Shown here: in pieces, positions 1 through 11,884 of the stretch | How positions within the stretch are numbered: position 1 is the first letter of the stretch | How the letters are laid out: each line of letters starts with the position of its first letter | DNA from: Rhynochetos jubatus | Lineage: Eukaryota; Chordata; Aves; Eurypygiformes; Rhynochetidae | Length of the DNA: 64,000 bases | Reading direction: 5' to 3' | Assembly (NCBI GenBank): GCA_027574665.1 | Contig: CM050652.1 | Span: 8,102,589 to 8,166,588, forward strand | The notes under the pieces: generated by a model | Seen by the model: the letters and a program-made list of their open reading frames with translations, nothing else | What the model was told of the DNA's origin: nothing | Database searches by the model: none | Made by a program: the position numbers and the translations under genes

Positions 1-821
1 TGATTCTTTCTCAGTGAGGCATTCATCATGGGAGTGCTTGTCTTGGTCTTCTAGATGCATGGGGAAAACTGTGGGAAGAAACTGAAGAGACAAAGTAAAT
101 GAGCATCCCAGGGGAAAGCAGAGTCATAGCCTGCACTTCCAACCATGGCTTCACAGCCGGGTGGCAGTGTATTGTATACAGTCCAGGGAGGAAAGATGGG
201 GAGCACTGTATCGGAGCTTTCAACAACGGGGAGTGAAGGTGCAGTGTGAACACAATAGATCCATTTCAGTTTAATCAGCTTATGATCTCAGCTGAGTCTC
301 TAGTCACCAATTCTAATACAAATAATAACAAAGAATTATGACAGCAACACGAGCAATTAGCGAAAGTAGGTTTTCAACTTTTCTCCTGGTTTCCCACTTG
401 AAATAAATCATTGCTCTGTCCCTGACTCTTCATTTTTATTGTCTACCGCCTGTGGTTTAGTAACCAGCTGGCATTTCTTATAAAGAAATAAGCAGGTTGA
501 CTGAGGCTGTGGCTACCCTGGAGTCCTCTGAGGCTTTCTTATTGACTGACCATATCTTAGATAAGGTTGCCAGTAAATTATAGCTCTGCTTAAGAGCATC
601 TGCCTCAGGGCTGCTCTCCCCTCATTATAAAACCTGATCTAATCCTGCATGTCTCTTCAATTATTGGAGAGTACAATTCAAGAAGTGGCTTCCTCAGTGA
701 ACACGAAATGCAATAAACTATTCCTAAGTAGGGTAAACAAGAATATTCAAGAGTGAAGCCAAGCCTTTCCAGGCCAGCCTCCTTCTGATTTCCACCTGGT
801 TCCCAATGTAATAACATAACA
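1..821. other. Unassigned single-copy sequence
   Basis: I see no repeat family, RNA gene or convincing exon here. The longest open frames are under 80 codons on both strands and lack paired splice signals, so I treat them as chance. It ends at the palindromic 26-bp tandem duplication. Confidence 0.6.
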
Positions 822-873
822 CCACTCGTGTTCATGTTGAACATGAACCACTCGTGTTCATGTTGAACATGAA
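822..873. repeat. Perfect 26-bp tandem duplication with an internal palindrome
   Basis: Two identical 26-bp units lie head to tail at 822-847 and 848-873. Each unit contains TTCATGTTGAACATGAA, an 8-bp inverted repeat around a single central base. The pair can therefore fold as two adjacent small hairpins or present two identical dyad sites. The perfect identity suggests a recent duplication by replication slippage. No transposon ends are visible around it. Confidence 0.9.
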
Positions 874-3800
874 TATTTCACCACAAAAATCAATTATAAT
901 TGGATGTCCATACATCTGTCAGTAGAACTACTTGTAAGTATTTCTGTCTGCAAGAACCACAGGTGTGACGGTTCAGGTGACAGCCCTAGGAAAGGTACTG
1001 GGTAAGCAACTTGCTTTAGAACCCCCAATCTGCTGCAGAAAGCCTTGGGAGATGCTACATCTCCAAGCCGAGATACAGGAAAGATATTTCATTTACGAGA
1101 TCAACGAATTTCAGCAAGCAAATGGAAAAGGACCAAGCTTATCATAACATTTTTGTGTGCTAGGGAGATAAATTATGTCCTGGATTGCAGCAGGAGTTCA
1201 ACACATCAGTGCTGATGGAGATGAGTTAGTCCAGCTTATAGCTCCGTGAACGAAAATACCTCACGTTGTGGAAGCATCCTACTGTACTGAATAAAAGGTG
1301 AACAAAGGAGCCTGTCATTGCTCCTGTTGGGTCAGTACCTGCTCACAGTTCCAGTACCTGAGACAACTGCCATCACTTTCTATGGCCTTCCATCATACCA
1401 CCAATGTCCAGCTTTGCACGTCCTGCCTGAGCCCCAGCCCTTCTTGAACCTCGCCTTTTGTGAGAAACCTTTCGCTGGAAAAAGCATTAAGCTCCACATC
1501 ATTGTTTTTATACAAATCTAAAAAGTATGTTTGAGCACTAGTAGATGACTTTTATTTATAGCTTTGTATTTTCATCTGGATAAATAGGAAGAAACAGGAG
1601 GATTTATTTCATTCGGGGCAAATGTGCATCTACCAACGAAATTAATGGAATCTGTGAACCCAAGCCAAGGTTATATGGCAATTTGACTCAACATAACGTT
1701 AATGACTTATTTTAACTGGGCATTAAAACCCCAGATTATGTTTATTCCACAGCATTTCTTTCTGTCTAAGGGAAGTTTATTACTCACCCAGCTCCAAATA
1801 CAGAGTGAATGTTGCTATCTCTGTGGGAAATGACCAAGCTGTCTCATTGCTGCTACCATCTATGTGTGCTGCTCGTTAGATCATTAATTTGTGCCAAGGA
1901 GGGCAAGCTGGATTGGGATGTCAGATGCTAGAAGGAGGAACACTCATCTGAGGACATGGCGGGACTACAGGCAGATCATCCTTCCTCAGCCTCAACCCAT
2001 GTTGCCAGCCCAAGGCAGCACTGTGTGTCCTGTGGAAAGGACTCACGGGATCCTCTTGGAAACCTCTTGCAATTCCTCCTGATCGGTGGTAGTATAAAGT
2101 CACAAAGAGGCTGTAAGAGTGGCTGCAGTGTTCAGATTACGAACGTGTCTAGACCCATCACCGGCAGTGCACTAAAGTAGATGCCCGGGGGGGGAAGTGC
2201 TGCGGGAAAAGGGCAAACATACACGATTGCCCAATCACAACCCCAGCCACACACAGCTTCCTGAGCTGGATGTAGATTTCTACTAATGTCTACAAATAGA
2301 TGTAGAATTCTATAAATAACTCTCAAAAGATCAACCTCCCCTTAAATTCATGTAAGATTTTGGCAGTATCTTCTGAAGAGAAGTTGCAAAGCTCAGTAAT
2401 CTTCCCATGGCAGAAGGTACCGTGCGACCGCGGGTTAGTAACCTGTGTTGTAAATGTTGATCGCTATCTCTTAGTACAATTTTTCTTATAGGAAACATGA
2501 TCCTACAATCAATGGAGGCAAACTTTGACAGGTTTCTCTGGTGTTGAATCTCAGCAATATGGTCTAACCCAAACCCCCTCAAAATCAGCAGGAGATTCTT
2601 AATTTTAGTTAGATCCACAAATCCTGGCTGCCAGAAAAAAATATTCCAAATTACGACTTAGTCAAAGTGAGGTTTAACCTCTCCTGAGTAGCCGGTGTCC
2701 TTTAATGCAGGTCTGGCTTTGTAATACTGCTTTGGTTTCTAGCAGGATTCGTCAAAACACTGATTTCACTTCAAAAAAGGCCACACAGTGTTTCTTGAGG
2801 AAAGATGAAAGGATGAATGCTAATCAACAGCGAGTGGGGCTGCCCCACTACAAACAATTATAGAAACAAATAGGTCCAATAAAATGCTCTCTTCTCATTT
2901 ACATGGGGACAGCGCTCATCTAGCTAAATTGTCTGCTTTCATCAAAGGATTTAAATCCAGATGATCTCCTTGTAATTCCCTCAAATTTATACCATTTTAT
3001 TCCGGTTTTGATCAACTACTTTCTACTGTGCTATTAAATAAAGCAGAGGTACCTTCTAAATACAATATACTTTAATGAAGAGGACTCCCTTGTTTATGTA
3101 CTTACAGATAACTCCAATATTTCCCAAATCTAGATGTTCCACCATGACCCATACAGTCAATATGTGTTGCATTTGCATTCTTTTATAATGCAAGTCAGTT
3201 GTAGAGCTACGTACAAATAGATCTCAGGGGGCCCTGGCCTCCCAGCTGTATTAAATAAATCCCCATAAGCACAAAAGAGGAAGGAAAGGAAACAAAAAGC
3301 TTCCTGCTGGCTTTTCCTGGAAGCACAGAAGTGAAATAATTCACTGTAGTGTCTTGTGGAAATAAAGGATAGTTAGATAACATCAGAAAGGAAGCTTTAC
3401 AAAAATACAGTCCTAGAAGTGAAATATTAAACATTTTGCCTGTCGGGAAGAACTGAGTTTTCCCAGTGCATTCGCTCACGATCATGGCGCTGCAGAAAGC
3501 ACCCAATCTTTACTCAGACTACATGTCCCTGTCCTGTGCAGAACACAAGGGGAAAACGCACCGCTTGGATGGCCATAGTTACAGGGTAGGGGGTTGGCAG
3601 TAGTTTATATAAACTCTGCCTTGTTTTGTTGTAAATTTATGTCTTTACTGATGCACATACAATACTCAAAATGAGTCTAATCTGATAAAATGAGCTATTT
3701 AGGCATAATTTCTGGTTTTTTTGCAAAATATTTAAATGAAATCTTGAAAACAATTTTGTTTCAGTTTAAAATGTGATTCATTTTTCTTAGGGTTTGCTCA

Positions 3801-5814
3801 TATATTAACCAAAACCCACATGCCTTCCTAAAGCTTTTGACAAATGTATCCATTTAGTCTAAAAACACATTTCTGGAAAAAACCCCTTCTTTTGGAATTA
3901 CCAGGTCTTCTAGAAAAACTGATGTTAGACTTACAGTTATCCTGGGCAGACCCTGTAATGTGGGTGATTCTCAGTTTGTTCTTCCTTGTGGGCACCCCAT
4001 GGGACCCTCCTACGCATGAAGCGTAGACGTGCATATCCATTGCCTTTAACACCAAGTCCTCCCCTGTGCGTATCTCATTGTCTGTATTCCCTGAGTTTAA
4101 GGGCAGTGGAGGGGTATTTCATTCATTTCCTATGATAAGTGATTTTTTTTTCATATTTCCCTTCCCAGAAAAAGACAGAATGGAAAAACAATGAGGTTTG
4201 GGGGTTATTTTTGTTTGTGTATGTGTTACAGGGTGGGTTTTGGAGAGGGATGCTCAGTAGTGTTTAGTCATGGCGCTTTGGTTTTGTCCACTGACTTCAT
4301 TGTCCTGGTCTCACAGCATCTAGGGTTGACACACACATTTTGTTAGTAATTAAGCGAATGGAAAACGGCTGGAAAAAGTTTGGCCCATGGCACATTTCAT
4401 TTCACAGAAATGTGGAGATCAAGGGATCAGAGAGAGCAAGCTGAAGCTTACCATGTGTCACCAGCTCTCCTAGGACCTGCCACGTCTTGCATACAAACAG
4501 GACTTCACCAGCCCGAGCACCGAATCTGAAACCCTGTTTGCATATGGCAGCGTATGCCAGATGAATTTTGTTTTGCAAAATCCAAACTGGGAATGACTGG
4601 ACCGTAATCAAAAGTCCCTGACTGGGAAGCATAAGATAAATGGTTCTGGTTTCAATCCATCTCCTTTGTTAATCTTATTATTCAGTGACTGCTTAGAGCC
4701 ATCCCATGCTCATTTAAACTAAATACATAACCCAATTAAAACAATCCTGAGCTATAAAGACCTACAGAAGCAGACTAAATTTCAGTCCTTCTGACATGGT
4801 AGATCATTCAGACCTTCAGACCATGAATATCTGTATTGTCACTTCATCTTCTTTCATGTCAACCATCATTAATAAATTGCACATATGGGTTAGGAAGTTG
4901 TTGTATTTTATATACGATGCGATAGTTCCAGCCAATTTCCTTAACACACCAGCATCTACAGAAATTTCTGGACACTGAAATCCCCTGGTACGGCTCTATG
5001 TCCTACTACAGGATACAGGACTTAGGTCTGCAAATCCACTTGGGTCCCTGGGGTCATGGGAATGCGCTGAAGCGATGGCAAGAAAAGACAGAGGAAAAGG
5101 GTGGAGTTGGAGGCGTTCAGTCCCTCAGCGCTCCTAGCAGTGCCTTATCAAAGGCCTGACTGCTCTCTGCTGCTGTAGGAAACAATCTGCTAATTGGAGA
5201 GTTCACAGTGGAAGGAAACAAGGAGAAGGGGGCAGTTAGACTGGAACAATTAAATGTTTTTCTCATCAACTGTGCTTAAACCCAGCTGCAAGCTGATCTG
5301 TTTGCTAAAAGCAGGCAAGCAAGGTCTTTCCAGGGCATTCTCACAAGGTTGCGACTGAAAAACAAGGAATGCTCAAGAAATTAAAGTGAGACCTTAACTA
5401 AAACAAGGGCAAGAAACTCATGGCAAACATAGAGCTCAGCAAATAACTCCAAGCATGTAATTTCTTCCATGGATTTTGTACTGTTTAAGATCACAAACTG
5501 TTCATGAACAGATTGCAAAATTAAAACAAGTAGACAAACGAGAAGACATTTATTAATTACTGGAATAATTTATATACAATATTTTACGAATTAGGGATAA
5601 TTCTTTGTCAAATTGTATCAGCCAGGAATGTGTGACTATCGTAATCTGTGTGTTGTAACTTTGTCACACAAGTCAGATGGCTCTGCAGGACTTAAAACCA
5701 GCACAATTCATTTCAGCAGTGAGCAGAAAGCTTTGGTGTATCAGACAGCGGAGGACCTTGTGGAGCTGGAGAAGGGACGGGAAGGTAGCTGGAGTCAAGG
5801 GAAAGGAGCAGCTG
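874..5814. other. Unassigned, rather AT-rich single-copy sequence
   Basis: I recognise no repeat family or RNA gene in this 4.9-kb stretch. All open frames are below 100 codons. An exon-like minus-strand interval at 4452-4533 has a good donor but a poor pyrimidine tract, so I did not call it. A slightly conserved-looking AT-rich patch at about 2880-3000 has no named motif. The stretch is best read as intergenic or intronic DNA. Confidence 0.55.
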
Positions 5815-5945
5815 CCTTACAAGGAGAGATGGGAAAGGATGGGCAAGTTTGGAGAAAAGGCAGCTGAGGAGGGATGTGAGTGAGGTCTACCAGCTCACAA
5901 AGGGAGTGGATAAGGTCAAAGAACGAAGTTATTCACCCACCCCTC
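5815..5945 (+). mobile_element. Ancient, degraded CR1-group LINE fragment
   Basis: The sequence resembles the 3' part of an old CR1-type LINE consensus that I recall from birds and reptiles. It has a segment reading like 'leucine/phenylalanine-GEKAAEE', then GAGGTCTACCAGCTCACAAA, AGGGAGTGGATAAGGT and a segment ending TTATTCACC. Order and spacing match that consensus, but many bases differ, so the copy is old. No ORF or 3' tail remains. The match is from memory and unscored. A chance purine-rich stretch is the main alternative, though the run of successive matches makes that less likely. Confidence 0.5.
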
Positions 5946-8167
5946 AAGACTGCAACTAGCACAGCACCCCCAGGAGCACCAACTGCTTCTGGGGGGATGC
6001 GCTGAGCTGCTGCACTGCTGCCAAGGGTGCTCTGCCCCGGACATCAGCACCAGGGAAGGCAAGCAGGCCTCCCAGATGAAACAATGGTCATGGCCAGAAG
6101 GTGGTGGAGAAAGATTTGCAACTGATCTGAGCATTCAGGCATTTCTTATGTCCTTAATCCACTTGGCACGGGCTGCCCTTCACACAGAATAAAATGAGCC
6201 CCAGTTGTATAAACTTGCACGGGTGTGGAAGAATGTGTGAATGACACCATCATAGATTTGCCCACCTTGATTTCAGTGTGAACAGCTCAGGTCACATCCC
6301 CCATCCCTCCTCATGTGCTTGGACTAGTGCATGGATTCCTTGCTGGTCATGCAGGAACTGGGCTTGCCAGCATCAGAAATTCCTTGAAAGTGGTAGAATG
6401 AGTAGAATTCTACTACTTTCACTAGTAGAATGAAAGAAACTCAGCAAGACAGTAAATCTGATTTAAATGCTGTATGCACAAAGGCTCAGCTATAGGACAT
6501 TCTTGTGCCCATCTCTTGGGTCAGTAACAGACATCGAGGCCAAGGAGTTCATTCATCAGCATGTAGCCCTCCACGCTGGGTTTTATCTTCTCAGTTTGCT
6601 TTCCTCCTTTCCTGCTTTCCTGACACAGCATTTAATTCCTCGCTGTACTGATGAAGCTAGTTCTTTCTCAGCCACGCCTTCTTCCACTCCCCTGTGCCCT
6701 TTCACACTCTGAATATGCATTTGAACCTGGCAGACACGGGTCCCTGCTCCATCACAGGGCCTGGATGTTTTTTTTCTTCCCTTCTTATATTTTCTTCTTT
6801 TGTACCTGCCGATGACTGTGGGTGTGATTTTCTGTCACCAGTTGCACAGGAGTATAATTTGTGCCTCTCAGAGGGCTTAGCAAAACTGCAGGCACTGCTT
6901 CATTTGTGCCCGGTTCTGGAAAACAAAATGCGCCTGCAATTATGTATCCATGGGTGCAAACTAAATGGATAATGCTTAGACAAAATTGGGAATTTTCCAG
7001 TGAGGGAGCTTTTTTTCTGGGAAACAAAGAAAACAAAACTGATCTACCTGAGCTGAGGGTTTGGGTTTTTTTTTGTGGGAACGTTCACACCAGTTTCAGC
7101 AACGATGGCATTTCTGGGAACAATCACATGAAACTGTCATTAGCATTTCCCACCTCAGCATGGAAAGAACCCAGAATTTAGAGCACTTAGTTAACATGTG
7201 GGTGCCGATGTCAAATCTCACTTTGCTAAGTTCAGAACAAGTGATTGGTTCTGAGGTTCTGAGGTCTCACATCTCCAGTGCATGCCCTGCCTGCAAGGGT
7301 ACCGATGGTTCCTTCCCGATGTCTTTGACTGAAGTTGTCTCATCTAAAATACTGAGTCGACTCCAGAGGTCTGGCTGACTCTGCCTTAGCACTCACAGAA
7401 CTTATGAAGGTAAGGCTGAGGGTCATAGCTTGGTCTTCATTTAGAGAGGGAGAAGTCCCAGATGGTGCACACCCAAACCTTTCTGACAAGCCGAAAATGA
7501 ATGAGTTGAGGTTCCAGCTGATGGCCTCCCTTGTTGACTTAGGGCTTTGGAGGTGCTCGTGCTGAGCAAACAAGTTCCAAATAGACTTTACACCTTGTGC
7601 AGTTACCTAAAAACATATTACGTTCAGTCAAAGCCCGGAGACCTGACCAGAAGAAACCCTTCAGACTGAAAGCAGTATAAGACTTTTCAAACCCTAAACA
7701 CATCATCCATCCATGTTCTTGAGGAGGAACAAAAGAAAGCTTTGCTAGTGGTGGTTTCTTAAAATGCCTGCTAATAACTATAAATAACCTTGAAATCTAG
7801 GCAGGCTTAGTCCAGATGAGTCCAGGTACTCCATGCGTACGCTGTGGGCCGTGTCTGCCTGCTTTTTTCCAGTAGCACACCCCCATGCATTTTTCTCCAG
7901 GTGAGAAAACAGTGGACATCTTTTACAACCCTTTTCCTTCTGCCTATAAGATTGTAATCACATGAGAAGAAACCAGCTGGTCTAACCTCCAACAAATAGC
8001 CCTGCCCAGAGGCAGTGAAGGAAAGCTGGTAGCGAAGCCCTATGAAGAGGTGTCTGCACCTCTTCTCTGGGCTCCCGCCTCCCTTTCCATGCTGCAGCAC
8101 AGCTGAGGTGTGGAGATGAGGCCAAGGCTGGGAGGGAGATGTCTCTCACAAAGTTTTGCTGATGCAG
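5946..8167. other. Unassigned single-copy sequence with one inverted repeat
   Basis: No gene or repeat family is recognised. At 6386-6420 there is an imperfect hairpin whose core AGTAGAATTCTACT (6401-6414) is a perfect palindrome, and a further half-copy follows at 6424-6436. The open frames (about 105 codons at 6861-7181 and 7061-7378) lie in overlapping frames and have no exon signals. Confidence 0.55.
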
Positions 8168-8198
8168 TGTGATGGCTTTAGTCGGGACAGAGTTAATT
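8168..8198 (+). mobile_element. Possible edge fragment of an avian ERV LTR
   Basis: Thirty-one bases beginning TGT match the first 31 bases of the solo LTR found at 15620-16127 (read on its own strand) at about 24 positions. The shared 3' word is GAGTTAATT, as in the family consensus I remember. No further LTR sequence follows, so this would be a truncated scrap on the plus strand. The short length leaves real doubt. Confidence 0.25.
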
Positions 8199-11100
8199 AA
8201 CATGCGGGTCCTTCATCATGGATGTCCTCTTAGACTCAGGAGTGCTACTCCGCAGTCAGGACCAGGCACCAGAGCACTTTCCCCCCAAGGAAGCTGCAAA
8301 CCAGTCCTGACCTATTTGTAAAGATGGTGCTGGAAAGCTTTGATGAAAAGAATGAGGAGTGTGGAAGGACTTTTTTTTTTTTGTGGTAAGAGCCTCTTAC
8401 TTCTAAAGAATTAATCTGAACAGTATCAATCTTAACTCGGCCACTGCTGAGTCCTCTGACTTCATTGCTCCGTGACAGATGACATTTCTCCTCCAACCTT
8501 GTTGAAAAAGAACAGCACTAAATTGAAGCTCTGTCTCATCCCGCTTCATTAGAACATAATGAGGCAAAATTACAGGGTTTGCTGGCACTGATCAACAATT
8601 CAACACCTTGATTGTCCTCAAAGCCAGTAAGAGAGCTACCAGCCCCTCCTGCAGCACCTGGCATGGGCTCAGGGTCCATGCAGAAGATCTACTAAGACTT
8701 TTCTGCCGTCACGGGAGCGTCTGACCTGCTGACCAGGTCAAAAATAGCCCCAAAGGGACCAGGGGCAAACAGGGCAGATATAGCAGCTGAAGGACACTGG
8801 AGTGGAGCTGCTCCAGCACTGCCGTTCCTGAGGGCTGCAAGGGGCTGTAATGGGCCCCATGTGCTACAGGAATGCACAGCTCTGCGTGGGCCGGGAGATT
8901 TATGCTCTTGACACTGGGGGTACTTCCTGACTAAAAGCTAATTGCTTTGGACTGTGAGCGACTCTGCTCTGAATTACTGCAAGTGTGTTGAACAGTGAAC
9001 CTAAGGGAGCAGCAAAGCCAAGGACGGATGGTCGTCCTGTGTAAAATGCCACTGGTTTAACCGCCCATTTCTGAGGACGTGGAGCATGCAGTATTTTTGT
9101 TTAATGAAGTTCATATTTAGTTGTCATTTAAGTGTCATTAAAAGATGAGTCTGGTCTCATTATGGTTGTTTCCTAGTTTATGTCTTCAGCAAGGGCCAGT
9201 GGTGAAGGTATGTGGAAGAACACAGGAGCAGAGCAAAGCTGTAGTGCTTTCCCAGCCCTCAACAAGCTACGGCATGTGCCGAGCCACAGATCGTATCTTT
9301 GTATTTTAGTAACCTTCAGTCATTTCAGTGATTTTTACGAATCTGCCCATTAATGAACTCATGTAATCTGCCAGCAACTCAAACATTCCACAGCTCAGCT
9401 GAACATCACATGAAGAACTGACTCCTTTTGTTTGTCTTGTACCTGCTGTTTGCCAGTCACTACACTTCCTGCATGGTATTTAGATTATTCTTTTCTTTTA
9501 GGTGTGGGTTGTAGCATAGTTAAATTGACAGAATGATATGCTTGAGACCAACAGAGTTAATATATTTGAGACCAGAATCAGAGATCCAACTGTCCCATTT
9601 TTTGTTCATCCGTGACTGCTGAACAGCCGACCTGAAGCTGAGCTCCCCATGCGGAAAGAATCAAAGCATTTGAAGGATCATCTTGAGGTGAGATCACCTG
9701 AAAACACAGACTCAATGGTCCAATAACTTTGCTTTTACTTGTGTAGCCCGTTGAGATACTCAGCAAAGGTTTGGATGCTCAAATAGTGAGAAGAAATGTG
9801 AAATCAGGTAGCGGGACACACTGTAAAAGGAGAGGAAAAGAGCTCTGGAGAGGAAGATGACTGGATCTGAAAAGATCTGGAGAAGGCACATGCATTGAGG
9901 TGCAGTAATAGATGGAAATGTCAGTGGGATGGAGGGAGAAAAAACCCCGTAACGTTCAGTGATTTAGGTTGGTCTGTGCCCAGTTTGCCATAGTTTGGAT
10001 TGAATGTATATGCAGAAATAAGAAAAACACAGACCATAAGAATGTGAAAAACTGGGGCAAGGTCCCTTTTGAAGACCCCCAGCCTTGCCACCACATGGTT
10101 AACAGAACCTTTATTCCCCAGCCCTTTATTATTGCAGAATTGTCAGGCTCCACTGCAAACCTTTGAATACCTTTAATTCATTCCTGTGGTTCCCTGAGCA
10201 TCCAAACAAGACAGAAATTGAGTCAGTTAAGTTTAGGAAGGCCTTCTCCTCTACCCTGTACTGCTCACGTTGCAGTGTATTGCTGGCTTTGTTTGGAGTA
10301 TTACAGGCAAATAATATTGCTGTGTGCATTATAAATAGAAATCAGGCAGCAAATGAAATTAAATGTGGACTGAAAGGCACAAATTCCTGAGCAGAACAGC
10401 CTGTGTGTCTGACAGGAAATAGAAAAACTTTGTTACGTTTGCCCATGGCCAGCCTAATTTGATCTTGGATTTTTATTTTTTTTTTTTAATGTGGTATTGC
10501 ATGTCTACAAAATGTAACAGCTTCTTGAAACCGAAAACAAAACCACCGATCTAAGATCTCTCCAGGGCATCCCAAATTATTTAAAACTGAATTTGTTTGA
10601 ATTCTGGTTTTTCCAGTGTTCCTGTGCGACAGATGACAGTAAACAGCAGGTTAAAAATATACAACAATAGGGTTAGACAGGCGAAAAATAATAGCAGACA
10701 TCTGTGAAGGACAGGTTAGCAACAAACCCCTGCTTTGGTTATCAATGCCGTAAGAAAGATTGTGGTGACACTCCAATTCCTTAAAATATGTAAAACATCA
10801 ACTCTGCTGCAATCCAAGATACCCTGCAGTGAGCTGGTGGGGAATTGTACCCATCTTTCAGCATTTTCGCTTGCCATCAGGTTCTGTATCACTCGGGCAC
10901 CTTCCACATCAAATATGAAGCAGATGTAAAAGTCCTCACTAAACTTCTCAGGGTTTTCAGCTTATTTTTGTATATGATGATTAATTTTATGGATTTTTTT
11001 CGTTTCGTTTCCAGCTGTATCTTTCACGAGAACACTGTGGATGTTTCTGGTGGCAATTAGAGCGAAGAATGTCGAGTTTCCAACAGCGCAGATCATTTTG

Positions 11101-11841
11101 TGCTGGGGTAGTGAGGCCTTTTGGAAGATTAAGATTAATCTCCCTGCTTCCTGGCTCCTCAAGATAGCATCCTGGCTCTCCCCTAACTGCACTGCAAGGT
11201 CGTTTCACAGCTAAAATCTCTCCGTTGTCAATGATCTGTACCCCTCCCTCCCTTCTTCTTCAGTTTGCTTCCTCTTTGGCATTTTAGAGAAAGATTTAGC
11301 CACCCTGACAGTTTCCCTATCAATACTGCACAGGAGTTGCAAGAATCCAGTCTGGTGACCAGTAATGGGATGTTTCCTCTGCCGGCATCCTTGCGGCTTT
11401 TTGTAAACCCAAACAGTCAGAAAATGTTGGGTTAGAATCAAACAATTTTCAGGTTTGTGTTGCAAACCTTGAAGCATTTTCATTTTTTTCAGCAAGATTT
11501 ACACGAGAAGTTCCTTGAAAAGATGTATTTCCCCTGAAAACACATTTTGTTCTGGGAGAAGCCCAGCTTTTCTCCTCAGTTCTGCTGGAAAAGCAGGAGG
11601 AACTGATGTCAGCTTTGCTTTGCTGGACATAACTATTGCAAACTCTGCTAGGGGACGAAGGGCTGCACGTATCCCCAGAGCTCAAGGAGAGGTACGCAGA
11701 GATCTGAGCTCTTCTCTAACCTGGCTGGACGTGAACCTGCCCTGATCTGAAAGCCAAGTGGCTGAGCATTCCCAAACTCCTTGTCTTTGCAAGCCGAGTG
11801 CTCCCGTTTTCCCACTTTGTGTAGGAAAGGAAGAGGCGTCA
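8199..11841. other. Unassigned single-copy sequence
   Basis: Nothing beyond short runs is recognised: a 12-base T run at 8371-8382 and another T-rich run near 10470-10488. Open frames are all below 100 codons. The patch at about 9090-9180 is AT-rich and lacks repeats, but has no nameable motif. Confidence 0.55.
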
Positions 11842-11884
11842 GGTGCAGACACCCATCACGGGTGCAGACACCCATCATGGGTGC
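11842..11884. repeat. 19-bp tandem repeat, about 2.3 copies
   Basis: Units at 11842-11860 and 11861-11879 differ at one base (C versus T), followed by a partial third copy. The unit is GGTGCAGACACCCATCACG, and GGTG...CACC inside it gives a weak dyad. It is a small local duplication with no sign of a mobile element. Confidence 0.85.

Noticed and set aside
4452-4533. Minus-strand exon-like interval with donor CATG|GTAAGC
   Set aside because: The acceptor CAAACAG lacks a pyrimidine tract and the peptide is unfamiliar.
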